Shown here: in pieces, positions 14,925 through 24,062 of the stretch
How positions within the stretch are numbered: position 1 is the stretch's first letter
Layout: each line of letters starts with the position of its first letter
DNA from: Candidatus Tectimicrobiota bacterium
GTDB taxonomy: Bacteria; UBA8248; JACPRG01
Direction of reading: 5' to 3'
Length of the DNA: 48,152 nucleotides
Assembly (NCBI GenBank): GCA_016190025.1
Contig: JACPRG010000103.1
Location: forward strand, 1-48,152
The notes under the pieces: model-generated
What the model saw: only the letters and a program-made list of their open reading frames with translations
Databases searched by the model: none
Told to the model about the DNA's origin: nothing
Made by a program: the position numbers and the translations under genes

Positions 14925-16190
14925 GTGGAGCTCATCGTCACCGGCATCAGCCACAAGCGCACCCCGGTGGACATCCGCGAGCAGGTCCACTTCGAATCGA
15001 ACGGCCTGCGCGCGGCCTTGCTCGCCCTGAAGAACCGCAAGGGGATCGAGGAGGTCGTCCTCCTCTCCACGTGCAACCGGGTCGAGGTGTTCGCGCGGGT
15101 GCCCGATTTCGAAAAGAGCTGCGCCGCCATCCAGGAGTTCGTCGGCCAGTTCCACGAGATTCCGCAGTCGATCCTGAAGGGCCACTTCTACTTCATGAAG
15201 ACGAAGGAGATGATCTCCCACCTCTTTCGCGTGGCGTCGGGCCTGGACTCCATGGTGGTGGGCGAGCCGCAGATCCTCGGCCAGGTCAAGGATGCCTACC
15301 GGGAGGCCCTGGAGGCGGGCTGCACGGGGCTCTATCTGAATCACCTGTTCGAGAAAGGCTTTGCGGTGGCCAAGCGGGTGCGGGCGGAGACCCGGATCGG
15401 CGAGAACGCCGTCTCCGTCAGTTATGCGGCCGTGGAGCTGGCCCGGAAGATTTTCGACGACATCAAAGACCAGCGCGTCCTGCTCATCGGGGCCGGGGAA
15501 ATGGCCGAGCTGGCGGCCCAGCACCTGGTTCAGCTGGGGGCCGGCAGCGTTCTGGTCTCCAACCGCTCCTTCGAGCGGGCCGAGGCCCTGGCCCGGAAGT
15601 TCGGCGGGCGCGCCATCTCCTTTTCCCACATCGAGGCCGAGCTGGTGGGGGCGGACATCATCATCAGCTCCACCGGCGCCCCCCATTACGTCATCCGAAA
15701 GGAGCTCGTGCAGCGGGTCATCCGGCACCGCCGGAATCGTCCCATGTTCTTCATCGACATCGCCATCCCCAGGGACGTGGACCCCGCTGTTCAAGAAATC
15801 GACAACGTGTACGTGTATGACCTCGACGACCTGGAGCACGTGGTCGCTGCCAACATTCAGGAGAGGGAGCGCGAGGCCGTCCGGGCCGAGGCCATGATCG
15901 AGAAGGAAACGGAGGCCTTCCTGCGGTGGATGGAAACCCTCGAGGTGGTTCCGACCATCGTCTCCCTGCGGGAGCGGGCGGAGGCCGTGCGGCAGCAAGA
16001 GCTGGAGGATCTCCGGGCGAAGCTGAGAACCTTGAGCCCCGAAGAGGAGCAGGCCGTCCACATCCTCACGGTTTCCCTGGTGAACAAGCTTCTCCACGCC
16101 CCCATCGCCGAGCTCAAAAAGCGCGCCTCCACCGAGGACGCCCCCACGTATCTCCGCGTCGCCCGCAGCCTCTTTCATCTGGATGAGTAA
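14925..16190 (+). CDS. hemA: Glutamyl-tRNA reductase
   Basis: The protein has 421 residues from GTG 14925, which has GAGGG just upstream. The N-terminal catalytic domain has GISHKRTPVDIRE and the active-site Cys50 in LLSTCNRVEV, followed by GLDSMVVGEPQILGQVKDA in the family's usual form. The NADPH domain has LLIGAGEMAELAAQHL and VSNRSFERAE. A long spinal helix and a dimerisation domain end the protein. It reduces glutamyl-tRNA to glutamate-1-semialdehyde, the first step of C5 tetrapyrrole synthesis, so this organism makes haem without ALA synthase. Its end overlaps hemC by eight bases. Confidence 0.96.
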   Translation: MELIVTGISHKRTPVDIREQVHFESNGLRAALLALKNRKGIEEVVLLSTCNRVEVFARVPDFEKSCAAIQEFVGQFHEIPQSILKGHFYFMKTKEMISHLFRVASGLDSMVVGEPQILGQVKDAYREALEAGCTGLYLNHLFEKGFAVAKRVRAETRIGENAVSVSYAAVELARKIFDDIKDQRVLLIGAGEMAELAAQHLVQLGAGSVLVSNRSFERAEALARKFGGRAISFSHIEAELVGADIIISSTGAPHYVIRKELVQRVIRHRRNRPMFFIDIAIPRDVDPAVQEIDNVYVYDLDDLEHVVAANIQEREREAVRAEAMIEKETEAFLRWMETLEVVPTIVSLRERAEAVRQQELEDLRAKLRTLSPEEEQAVHILTVSLVNKLLHAPIAELKKRASTEDAPTYLRVARSLFHLDE

Positions 16191-17175
16191 GAAAAGACAA
16201 AGCCCCGCAGCTCTGCCCGCCCCGGTTGCGCGCGGGCGGAAGGTCCTCCGGGTGGGATCGCGCGGGAGCCTCCTCGCCCGGCGGCAGGCCGAGGGGGTGC
16301 GCGACGCACTGAGGAGTCTGGGCGCAGAGGCCGAGTGGGTCCGGGTCCGGACGGAGGGCGACCGGGTCCTGGACCGGCCCCTCTCCGAGATCGGCGGAAA
16401 GGGGGTCTTCACCAAGGAGATCGAGGACGCCCTGCTGGAGGGGCGGATCGACGTCGCCGTGCACAGCCTGAAGGATTTGCCGACGCAGATCCCGCCGGGC
16501 CTGGCCCTGGCGGCCGTGACGCGCCGGGAGGACCCGCGGGACGTTTTCATCGCGCGGGACGGGGCCACGCGGCTCGCGGACCTGCCGCCGGGCGCGAGGG
16601 TGGGAACCGGGAGCCTCAGGCGGCGGGCCCAGCTGCGGGCCTTCCGGCCGGACCTCGGGTGGGTGGACCTCCGCGGGAACCTGGACACGAGGCTCCGCAA
16701 GCTCCAGGCCGGGGAGATGGAGGGGGTCGTCCTGGCTGCGGCGGGCTTCGCCCGGATGGGGTGGACGGACCGGATCACAGAGGTCTTGCCGCCCGAGGTC
16801 TGTCTGCCCGCGGTCGGGCAGGGCGCGCTGGCGCTGGAATGCCGGGCGGAGGACCGGGAGGCGGCGGCGTGTGTCCGGGGTCTCGACCACCCGGAGACGA
16901 GGCGCGCCGTCGAGGCGGAGCGGGCCCTTCTGAGGCGGCTCGAGGGCGGCTGCCGGGTCCCGGTCGGCGCGCTGGGGGAGGTCCGGGGAGAGGAGGTCCG
17001 CCTGCGGGCGGTGATCGCCTCCCTGGACGGAGAGACGCTGGTCCGGGGCGCCGCCTCTGGAGGAGACCCTGAAGAGGTGGGGAAAAAGCTGGCGGAAGAC
17101 CTCCTGGGGCGCGGCGGGGAGGCCATCCTCCGGGAGATCCGCGCGGCGCAGGGACGGGGGGACGAACTGGAATGA
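16183..17175 (+). CDS. hemC: Porphobilinogen deaminase (hydroxymethylbilane synthase)
   Basis: The protein has 330 residues. Domain 1 has VGSRGSLLARRQA, GGKGVFTKEIEDALL and the active-site AVHSLKDLPT. Domain 2 has GTGSLRRRAQL and DLRGNLDTRL. Cys257 in LEGGCRVPVGA carries the dipyrromethane cofactor. An N-terminal extension of about 22 residues precedes the usual start; the ATG at 16183 lies within the hemA end and permits translational coupling. It polymerises four porphobilinogens to hydroxymethylbilane. It is coupled by ATGA to hemD. Confidence 0.96.
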   Translation: MSKKRQSPAALPAPVARGRKVLRVGSRGSLLARRQAEGVRDALRSLGAEAEWVRVRTEGDRVLDRPLSEIGGKGVFTKEIEDALLEGRIDVAVHSLKDLPTQIPPGLALAAVTRREDPRDVFIARDGATRLADLPPGARVGTGSLRRRAQLRAFRPDLGWVDLRGNLDTRLRKLQAGEMEGVVLAAAGFARMGWTDRITEVLPPEVCLPAVGQGALALECRAEDREAAACVRGLDHPETRRAVEAERALLRRLEGGCRVPVGALGEVRGEEVRLRAVIASLDGETLVRGAASGGDPEEVGKKLAEDLLGRGGEAILREIRAAQGRGDELE

Positions 17176-17987
17176 GTCGGGCGGCCGATCAGCCCCTGGC
17201 GGGAAAGCGGATCGCCGTCACCCGCGCGCGGGAGCAGGCGGACGATTTCGCGGGCCTCCTGCGCTCCTGCGGGGCGGAGGTGATCGAGTGTCCCACCATC
17301 GCCATCCGTCCGCCCGAGAGCTTCGCCCCGCTCGATGAGGCCGTCGGGCGCCTGCGGGAGTACGTCTGGGTGATCTTCACGAGCGTCAACGGCGTCCGGG
17401 CGTTTTTCGACCGGCTGTCCTTCCACGGCCTGGACGCCCGCGCCGTGGCTGGCCTGAAGGTGTGCGCCATCGGTCCGGCCACGGCGAAGGCGCTGGAGGG
17501 CCGGGGGATCGCGGCGGACTTGGTGCCCGGGCGCCATCAGGCGGAGGGCATCCTGGAGGCGTGGGAGGGGATGGACCTTCACGGCGCGCGGATTCTCCTG
17601 CCGCGCGCGGCGGCCGCCCGGGAGGTCTTGCCCGAGGAGTTGCGCAAGGCCGGGGCGGTCGTGGACGTCGTTCCGGTCTATCAGACCGTTTCCGCGGGCG
17701 GAAGCGCCGGGGCGCGGGAGCAAGTCCTCTCGGGGCGGGTGGATGTGGTGACCTTCACCAGCCCCTCCACCGTGGAGAACTTCTGCGCCCTGTTCAGCGC
17801 GGAGGAGCGGGCCCGGTTTTCCGGCCTCTTCACCGTTGCCGTCATCGGGCCGATCACCCGGGTGCGCGCGGAGGCGTTGGGCCTGAGGCCGGAGATCGAA
17901 GCCGACCCCTACACCATCCCCGCCCTCGCCAAGGCCATCGTGCGACACTTTGGACCGCGTTTGCCCGCCCGCCCGGCCTCCCCTTGA
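17172..17987 (+). CDS. hemD: Uroporphyrinogen-III synthase
   Basis: The protein has 271 residues and two alternating alpha/beta domains, as in HemD. Family features are KRIAVTRAREQADDF at the N-terminus, WVIFTSVNGVRAFF, VCAIGPATAKAL, VVPVYQT, VVTFTSPSTVENF and VAVIGPIT. HemD closes and inverts ring D to give uroporphyrinogen III. Its ATG overlaps the hemC stop (ATGA). The usual next genes, hemB and hemL, are absent; the cluster ends here with an unrelated SGNH hydrolase gene 15 bases later. Confidence 0.93.
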   Translation: MSRAADQPLAGKRIAVTRAREQADDFAGLLRSCGAEVIECPTIAIRPPESFAPLDEAVGRLREYVWVIFTSVNGVRAFFDRLSFHGLDARAVAGLKVCAIGPATAKALEGRGIAADLVPGRHQAEGILEAWEGMDLHGARILLPRAAAAREVLPEELRKAGAVVDVVPVYQTVSAGGSAGAREQVLSGRVDVVTFTSPSTVENFCALFSAEERARFSGLFTVAVIGPITRVRAEALGLRPEIEADPYTIPALAKAIVRHFGPRLPARPASP

Positions 17988-18002
17988 CCCCTTCCCCCGG
18001 AC

Positions 18003-19085
18003 ATGGCCCTTTCCTTCCAGAAGAAGTTGCTTTTCTCCGCCGTCGCCGTGGCTGGCCTGGCCCTGTTAGTGGAATACGGGTCCAGGGCCGGCTACGACCT
18101 CACCCGGCGGCGCACAAAACGTCTTGTCCAGACCTTCGTCCGCGGGGACCCTTACGCCCAGTATCAGTTTCGGGCGAACGTGCGAAACGCCCGGATCGGC
18201 GACACCGTGTTCAGCACCAACGCCCACGGCTTTCGCGGGCCGGACCTCCCCTGGGAGGCGCAGCCGGGCGCGGTCCGGGTCATCGCCGCGGGAGATTCGG
18301 TGACCTTCGGCTGGTCCGCCTCGGGGGACCGGACGACGTATCCGGCCTTTCTGGAGGAGACCTTGCGTCGCCGGGTCCCCGGGAGGCGCGTGGAGGTCGT
18401 CAACGCCGGGATGCCCCGCTATCACGCGGGGGACGTCCTGGCGTTGACCGTCTCCCGGCTGGTGTTCATGTTGCCCCGGACGGTGGTGGTGATGGTGGGG
18501 GCCAACGACGTCCTGTATTCCATCGCCACCCCCCCGTCCACCAAAACGGAGCGTCTGCAGCAGTGGGTTGGAAGGAGCCGGCTCCTCTCGCTCATCAAGG
18601 ACGGCTGGCGCGAGGTCATGCCCGCGTCCTGGAGGGCCCGGGCGGTGGAAGACCTCCTCGCGGCCCGGGAGCGGGCGGCGGACAACGTCTCCATCTCGGG
18701 ACCGATTCAGTTCGAGCTCACCCTGCGCGCCCTGGTGCACGTCCTGCGGCGGCAGAACGTCCGGGCCGCGCTGGTGACGTATCCTCTTTTCCTGAAAGAG
18801 CGCATGTCCCGGGCCGAGAAGGAGCGCATGCTTCCCTACCTGGCGAAGTATCCGAACCTGAGCTATGCGGGGTGGCGGCGGATCTATGACTCCCTTCGGG
18901 ATCGGGTCGAGCGGGTGGCCCGGGAGGAAGGGGCCCTGGGGATTGCCGGCCATCGTCTGACGGACCTGCGGTACTTCGCCGACATGATCCACCTGACCGA
19001 CGCGGGCAACCAGGCCTTGGCCGGGCTCGTGGCCGAGGGGCTTCTGCGGGACGGGGTCCTGGCGCAAGGGCCGGAGGCGAGGTGA
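18003..19085 (+). CDS. SGNH/GDSL-family hydrolase with N-terminal membrane anchor
   Basis: The protein has 360 residues. A hydrophobic N-terminal segment (about 8-25) anchors or exports it. The SGNH fold shows Ser99 in AAGDSVTFG (block I), VVNAGMPRYHAGD (block II), MVGANDVLY (block III Asn), and DMIHLTDAGN with the Asp-x-x-His pair (block V). The layout resembles envelope or glycan deacetylases and esterases of the AlgX/DUF459 type. The substrate is not evident. It follows hemD by 15 bases and may be read with it, but there is no functional link I can name. Confidence 0.87.
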   Translation: MALSFQKKLLFSAVAVAGLALLVEYGSRAGYDLTRRRTKRLVQTFVRGDPYAQYQFRANVRNARIGDTVFSTNAHGFRGPDLPWEAQPGAVRVIAAGDSVTFGWSASGDRTTYPAFLEETLRRRVPGRRVEVVNAGMPRYHAGDVLALTVSRLVFMLPRTVVVMVGANDVLYSIATPPSTKTERLQQWVGRSRLLSLIKDGWREVMPASWRARAVEDLLAARERAADNVSISGPIQFELTLRALVHVLRRQNVRAALVTYPLFLKERMSRAEKERMLPYLAKYPNLSYAGWRRIYDSLRDRVERVAREEGALGIAGHRLTDLRYFADMIHLTDAGNQALAGLVAEGLLRDGVLAQGPEAR

Positions 19086-19178
19086 GGCGGACGCGGGGGG
19101 ACGCCCCCGCCTTGAGTGAAACGGGCTCGCGAAGTATCATCGGGGAGCCCCGGCCGGGCCGGGGAGGGGGAGAAAGGG

Positions 19179-19874
19179 ATGTTCATCTATCTGGTGCGCC
19201 ACGGCGAGACATCCTGGAACGCGGAGCAGCGCATCCTGGGTGCCACCGACGTGGATCTCTCCGAGTCGGGCGCGCGTCAGGCCGAGACCTTGGCGGAGTT
19301 TCTGAGGGACCGTCCCCTGCGGGCCGTCTATTCCAGCGACCTCCGGCGGGCCGTGCGGACGGCCGAGGCGCTGGCCCGGCCTCACGGACTCGGGGTCCGA
19401 ATCCATCCCGGCCTTCGGGAGATGAACCAGGGAATCCTGGAGGGCCTGACGTTCGAGGAGCTCAGGGAGCGACACCCGGATTTCCTGGAGACCTGGAAGA
19501 AAGACCCCAGCTCCGCCCGGATTCCGGCCGGGGAGACCCTCGTCCAGCTCCAGGAAAGGGCCTGGGCGACCCTTCGGGACCTGGCGGACGCCCATGCGCA
19601 GGAGACCATCGCGGTCGTCAGCCACAACCTGACCATCGTCGCTTTCCTTTGCAGGCTGCTGGGCCTTCCGCTCAGCCGGTTTCGCCAGTTGCGTCAGGGG
19701 TACACGGGGGTCAACCTCATCGAATACGGCCGGCTGGGCTGGGCGGTCCACTCCTTGAATGTGATGGCCCACCTGCGCGGGGTGGACGGCTACGTCGACC
19801 CGACGCTGCGAGGCGGCCCTGATTTTTACCGGGAGGGGGAGCCTCGGTGGTCGCCGGACGGCGGGTCCGCCTGA
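19179..19874 (+). CDS. Histidine phosphatase (phosphoglycerate-mutase-like)
   Basis: The protein has 231 residues. It starts at ATG 19179 with GGAGGGGGAG upstream; the open frame extends 21 codons further without family character. The catalytic His8 is in YLVRHGETSWN. Also present are YSSDLRRAVRTAEAL, the acidic REMNQGILEG, and the second His in VVSHNL. This pattern fits the CobC/GpmB branch: alpha-ribazole phosphatase, a small phosphatase or a cofactor-dependent mutase. No cobalamin genes are nearby, so I leave the substrate open. Confidence 0.88.
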   Translation: MFIYLVRHGETSWNAEQRILGATDVDLSESGARQAETLAEFLRDRPLRAVYSSDLRRAVRTAEALARPHGLGVRIHPGLREMNQGILEGLTFEELRERHPDFLETWKKDPSSARIPAGETLVQLQERAWATLRDLADAHAQETIAVVSHNLTIVAFLCRLLGLPLSRFRQLRQGYTGVNLIEYGRLGWAVHSLNVMAHLRGVDGYVDPTLRGGPDFYREGEPRWSPDGGSA

Positions 19875-19926
19875 GGGAATGGCCGGCCGGGGAGGGGGTC
19901 TCCCGTCCGGTTCCGGGGAGAGCGCC

Positions 19927-20697
19927 ATGTCTGTCCTGGATCGCTTCCATCTGCGAGGCCGAAAAGCCGTGGTGACGGGGGCCGGCAGCGGCATCGGGCG
20001 GGCCATCGCCATCGCCCTGGCCGAGGCGGGGGCGGATGTGGCGGTGGCGGGGCGGCGGCGCGATCCCCTGGACGCTGTGGCGAGGGAGATCGAGGCTCTG
20101 GGCCGCCGGGGGCTGGCCGCGACCGTGGATGTGTCGGATGAGGCCTCGGTCGGCGTCTTTCGCGACCAGGTCCGGGAGGCGTTCGGGGCGGTTCACATCC
20201 TGGTCAACAATGCCGGCGTCACGATCCGCAAGCCCGTTTTGGAGATGTCGCTCGGGGAGTGGGACACCGTCGTGCGGACCAACTTGACGGGATGCTTCCT
20301 GGTCTCCCGGGCCTTCGGGCTGATGCTCATTGAGCAGGGGTGGGGCCGGGTGATCAACCTGTCGTCCATCCGGCTGCACGTCTCCTCTCCCGGGTTGACG
20401 GCCTACGCCAGCTCCAAAGGGGGCATCGTCCCGTTCACGAAGACCTTGGCCTTGGAATGGGCGCAGCACGGGATCACCGCCAACGTCATCGCGCCCGGGT
20501 ACGTGGACACCCCCCTGGTCGAGTACGTCAAGGGCCTGCCCCAGGTGTACGAGGACAGCCTGCGGCCCATCCCGATGGGCCGGTGGGGGCGGCCCGAGGA
20601 GGTCGCCCAGGTGGCGGTGTTCCTGGCCTCGGAGGCGTCGGGCTACATTACGGGACAGGTCGTCATCGTGGACGGAGGCCGGCTGGCCTGGTCGTGA
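19927..20697 (+). CDS. Short-chain dehydrogenase/reductase (gluconate-5-dehydrogenase-like)
   Basis: The protein has 256 residues. The Rossmann motif TGAGSGIGRA, NNAG, the catalytic Ser in LSS, and YASSK (Tyr-Lys) are all present, and the C-terminal GYITGQVVIVDGG is that of classical SDRs. VVAGRRR after beta-2 favours NADP. The general look is that of gluconate 5-dehydrogenase or 2-deoxy-gluconate 3-dehydrogenase relatives, but SDR substrates cannot be assigned from motifs. The chosen ATG 19927 follows GGGGAGAG. It is convergent with the small membrane protein gene. Confidence 0.88.
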   Translation: MSVLDRFHLRGRKAVVTGAGSGIGRAIAIALAEAGADVAVAGRRRDPLDAVAREIEALGRRGLAATVDVSDEASVGVFRDQVREAFGAVHILVNNAGVTIRKPVLEMSLGEWDTVVRTNLTGCFLVSRAFGLMLIEQGWGRVINLSSIRLHVSSPGLTAYASSKGGIVPFTKTLALEWAQHGITANVIAPGYVDTPLVEYVKGLPQVYEDSLRPIPMGRWGRPEEVAQVAVFLASEASGYITGQVVIVDGGRLAWS

Positions 20698-20724
20698 GCC
20701 CGGAGGCGGACGGGGGGAGGGGCT

Positions 20725-20928
20725 TCAGAGTCCCCGCTCATCGTACGGGTCGGCTTTTTCTTCCTCGAGCTTCCGATAGTAGGCCTGAAAGTCTTCAATC
20801 AGCCGATCGATTTCGTCTTTGGGGCGATTCGCGCGGGACTGCTTGAAGCGGAAGAGAAGGTAGCCGGCCGCCAGGGCGAGGAGAAAACCGACTGCCACGC
20901 CGTCGATGAAGAGGCGGTAAGAACCCAT
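20725..20928 (-). CDS. Small single-pass membrane protein with cytoplasmic coiled-coil tail
   Basis: The protein has 67 residues: one membrane helix (about 9-28), then a highly charged tail (DEIDRLIEDFQAYYRKLEEE) that could form a coiled coil. It resembles many small inner-membrane proteins without a named family. Support for its being real: a good minus-strand promoter (listed separately), A/G-rich sequence before the ATG, and sensible amino-acid composition compared with shadow frames. It lies alone between a convergent SDR gene and the end of the TRAP operon. Confidence 0.65.
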   Translation of the reverse strand: MGSYRLFIDGVAVGFLLALAAGYLLFRFKQSRANRPKDEIDRLIEDFQAYYRKLEEEKADPYDERGL

Positions 20929-20967
20929 CGCCTTTTCGTTCCTTGAAGGTCGAAGATCTAATTCTCA

Positions 20968-20996
20968 ACTTAAGCGCAAGGACGGCGGCTTGTCAA
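20968..20996 (-). promoter_or_regulatory. Promoter of the small membrane protein gene
   Basis: On the minus strand, TTGACA (20996-20991) and TTAAGT (20973-20968) are separated by 17 bp. The predicted start of transcription is about 35 bases upstream of the ATG at 20928. This is a perfect -35 with a fair -10. Confidence 0.6.
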
Positions 20997-21073
20997 CGGT
21001 TTTGCCCTTTTGGGGTAGTGGGTCATTTTGACGCGGAGCGGGCGCTCCTCGGGTGAATCCGAGGGCCGGGTTT

Positions 21074-23050
21074 TCAAAAAATCCTCCGAGCTCCCGACGC
21101 CGTCGTCGTCCTTCGGGAAAAAAGTCCCTGGTATCCCCAGACGGCCAGCAGGGCGAGGATGCCCGTCAGGTCCGTTCTCCAGCCGGGGAAGATCAGGCAG
21201 AGCCCCGCCGCGATGAGCACGGCCCGCTCCCACCACGCGCACTCCCGGCGCAAATACCCCTGCAGGCCGGTCGCGAAGGCGAACACCCCGATGGCCGCGG
21301 TGAAAACGGTGGTCAGGATTCTCACCGGGTCCCCTTGCATCAGGAGGGAAGGGCCGTAGACCATCATGTAGGGGACGATGTAGGCCACCAGCCCGAATTT
21401 GACGGCCGTGTTGCTGACCCGCATGGGATCGGCCTCGGCGATGGCCGCTCCGGCGTAGCTGCTGAGGGCCACCGGCGGCGTGATGGTCGAGATGCACCCG
21501 AAGTAGAAAATGAACATGTGAGCGGCGAGCACGGGGACCCCGAGGCGGACGAGAACAGGGGCCGCCAGGGAGGCCAGCACCACGTAGGCGGCCGTGGTGG
21601 GCATCCCGCAACCCAGGATCAGGCTCGCGATCATGGTGAAAAAGAGGGCCAGCAGGATGTTCCCGCCCGAGAAGGAGACCAGGCTGTCGGAGAACTTCAG
21701 GCCGAGCCCGGTCAGCGCGATGACGCCCACGATGATCCCCGCCGCGGCGCAGGCGGCCGCGACGGTGACCGCGTTGCGCGCCCCGAACTCCAGCGCCTCC
21801 ACGAGCTTCCAGGGGGAGACCCGCGTGGTCTTGCGCATCATCCCCACCACAACGATGAGGACGATCCCCCAAAACACGCTTTTCATCGGCGAGTAAGCCC
21901 ACACCAGCATGAGGACGAGAACGAGGAGGGGGAGGAAAAGGTGCCCGCCCCAGGCCAGCGTGGCGCCCGCCCGCGGCAGGTCCTCCCGCGGAAGCCCCTT
22001 GAGCCCCTGTTTGATCGCCTGCAAATCCACGAACAGGTAGACGGAGAAGAAGTAGAGAAGGGCGGGGATGACGGCCGCCGCCGCGATGGTGACGTAGGGG
22101 ATCTCCGTGAACTCGGACATGATGAAGGCGGCGGCCCCCATGATGGGCGGCATGATCTGCCCGCCGGTGGAGGCGACGGCCTCCACCGCCCCGGCCACGT
22201 GGGCCGGATACCCGGTTCTCTTCATGAGGGGAATGGTGAACGTCCCCGTGGTCACCACGTTGGCCACCGCGGACCCCGACATCGTTCCCATGAAGGCGCT
22301 GCTGATGACCGCCGTCTTGGCCGGTCCCCCCCGCAGGCGGCCGGTCAGGGAGTAAGCGAAGTCGATGAAGAACCTGCCGCCCCCGCATTTGCTCAGAAAC
22401 GCCCCGAACAGGACGAACAGAACGATGTACGTGGAAGACACCGCCATCGGGATTCCGAAGATGCCCTCGGTGGAGGTGTACATCACCGTCACGATGCGTT
22501 CGATGGAGTACCCTTTGTGGGCGAAGATGCCCGGCATCCAGGGGCCGAAATAAGCGTAGAGAAGGAACGCCGCCGCCGTCCAGGCCAGGACGGCACCCAC
22601 CGCGCGGCGGGTGGCCTCGAGGACGACGATCACCATGACGACGCCGAAGTAGATGTCCCTCTCGATGGCCATTCCCGCCCGCTCGACCACCGCCTCCCAG
22701 TTGAAGAAGATGTAGAGGCCGGCGATCAGGGCGAGGGCGGCGAAGAGCAGGTCCCAGGCGCCGGGTGTTGTCCTTTTCGATGTCTTCCGCGCCGGATAGA
22801 GGAGGAAGATGAGGACGCTCATGAAGGTCCAGTGGACCGAGCGCTGGATCATGGAGGAGAAGATACCGAAGCCCCCGGTGTAGAGCTGGAAAAGAGAGGC
22901 CGACGCGCCCAGGACCAGGAGGACCCAGGGCCAGAGCCCCGTCGGCCGGGGGGAACCCGCCCCGGTCCCCCCCGGCTGGGCGTCGGGCGGAGCCGGAGCG
23001 GAACCGCCGGCTTCCGCGTGCGGTGTCGAGGCGCGGGTCACCGATTCCAC
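21074..23050 (-). CDS. TRAP transporter permease, fused 4TM/12TM (TAXI-type)
   Basis: The protein has 658 residues and about 16-18 membrane helices, starting at GTG 23050 behind GGGGGGAGC. The first part (about 40-170) corresponds to DctQ, and the remainder is a DctM domain with SGSAVANVVTTGTFTIPLMKR (cited in part), GGQIMPPIMGAAAF and a GCGMPTTAAYVV repeat. The fused form is typical of TRAP systems with TAXI-type binding proteins, and such a gene lies ten bases upstream. These are Na- or H-driven importers of organic acids. The C-terminus continues with extra helices before a basic tail. The substrate is unknown. Confidence 0.93.
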   Translation of the reverse strand: MESVTRASTPHAEAGGSAPAPPDAQPGGTGAGSPRPTGLWPWVLLVLGASASLFQLYTGGFGIFSSMIQRSVHWTFMSVLIFLLYPARKTSKRTTPGAWDLLFAALALIAGLYIFFNWEAVVERAGMAIERDIYFGVVMVIVVLEATRRAVGAVLAWTAAAFLLYAYFGPWMPGIFAHKGYSIERIVTVMYTSTEGIFGIPMAVSSTYIVLFVLFGAFLSKCGGGRFFIDFAYSLTGRLRGGPAKTAVISSAFMGTMSGSAVANVVTTGTFTIPLMKRTGYPAHVAGAVEAVASTGGQIMPPIMGAAAFIMSEFTEIPYVTIAAAAVIPALLYFFSVYLFVDLQAIKQGLKGLPREDLPRAGATLAWGGHLFLPLLVLVLMLVWAYSPMKSVFWGIVLIVVVGMMRKTTRVSPWKLVEALEFGARNAVTVAAACAAAGIIVGVIALTGLGLKFSDSLVSFSGGNILLALFFTMIASLILGCGMPTTAAYVVLASLAAPVLVRLGVPVLAAHMFIFYFGCISTITPPVALSSYAGAAIAEADPMRVSNTAVKFGLVAYIVPYMMVYGPSLLMQGDPVRILTTVFTAAIGVFAFATGLQGYLRRECAWWERAVLIAAGLCLIFPGWRTDLTGILALLAVWGYQGLFSRRTTTASGARRIF

Positions 23051-23060
23051 GCTCCCCCCC

Positions 23061-24014
23061 TTATTTCAAGACCCCCTTTTCCCGGTAGTAGCGCGCGGCG
23101 CCGGGATGCAGGGGGATGGCGGCGTCGGGCGCGCTCTTCAGGTCCACCACCTTCGTGGAAGGGTGAACCTTCCGGAACTCGTCGATGTGGTCATAGAGCG
23201 CCGCGGTGATCTTGTAGGCGAGGTCATCGCTCATGGCCTTGTTCACGATGAGGACGTTCCCCGCCCCGACCGTCACCACGTCTTCCTCGGTCTTGTAGTA
23301 GCTCTTGGGAATCACGATCCGCAGGTAGTAGGGGTACTCTTTCAGGAACTTCTGGACGGTCGCTTCCTCCACCCGGATGAACTGGATGGGCGTCCGGGTC
23401 CCCAGCTCGAGGACGGCCGCCGTGGGGGCGCCGGCCAAGAGGATGGAGGCGTGCACGTTGCCGTCCTGCAAGGCCATGCTGCCGTCGTTATAGCTGATGT
23501 AGCTGGGCTTGAAGTCCTTGACGCGCATGCCGACGGTCGTCAGCAGATCCTGGAGGATCGAGATGGTCCCTCCGCCCGCGGGGCCGACGGCCACCCGTTT
23601 CCCCTTGAGGTCGGTCAAAGTCCGGACGTCGAAGTCCTTGCGGGTCACCATGTGCAGGGTGCTGGGGTACATCTGGGCCAGCGCCCGGATGGGATACGTC
23701 TTGGGGTAGGGCTTCATGCCCTTGAGGGCGAAGTAGGCGGTGCTGGTGTTGGAGATGCCCAGGTCCGTCTGGCCGTCCCCGATCAGCCTCGGGTTCTCGA
23801 CGGCGCCGCCCGTCACCTCCACCCGCGCCTCCACCTCCGGCACGTATTTGTTGATGAGGCTGGCGATGCCCGTGCCCACCGGGTAGTAGGCCCCGCCGAT
23901 GCTGGCCGTGCCGATAGTCATGCGCTTGCGCTGGGCTTGACCCGCAGCGGGCATGAGGAAAAGCGTCGAGAGCACCAGGATTCCGATGGCCGAAAGAACG
24001 CCTGCGCGTTTCAT
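23061..24014 (-). CDS. TAXI-family TRAP transporter solute-binding protein
   Basis: The protein has 317 residues with a Sec signal peptide (about 1-27, cleaved after GQA). The mature N-terminus reads MTIGTASIGGAYYPVGTGIA, the hallmark from which the TAXI family takes its name. GNVHASILLAGAPTAAVLEL and the aromatic segments are also typical. It delivers its ligand to the fused permease encoded ten bases downstream. Known members bind glutamate, 2-oxoglutarate or other organic acids. It is encoded 48 bases after a molybdenum hydroxylase gene on the same strand. Confidence 0.93.
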   Translation of the reverse strand: MKRAGVLSAIGILVLSTLFLMPAAGQAQRKRMTIGTASIGGAYYPVGTGIASLINKYVPEVEARVEVTGGAVENPRLIGDGQTDLGISNTSTAYFALKGMKPYPKTYPIRALAQMYPSTLHMVTRKDFDVRTLTDLKGKRVAVGPAGGGTISILQDLLTTVGMRVKDFKPSYISYNDGSMALQDGNVHASILLAGAPTAAVLELGTRTPIQFIRVEEATVQKFLKEYPYYLRIVIPKSYYKTEEDVVTVGAGNVLIVNKAMSDDLAYKITAALYDHIDEFRKVHPSTKVVDLKSAPDAAIPLHPGAARYYREKGVLK

Positions 24015-24062
24015 GGCTCACCTCCTGAGAACGTGTCAAAACCCGCCCCATTGAGCCCCCCC

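Noticed and set aside
14880..17948. Open frame of 1022 codons antisense to hemA, hemC and hemD
   Set aside because: Stop-free antisense frames are common in GC-rich DNA. The sequence has no domain character, and the plus-strand genes are certain.
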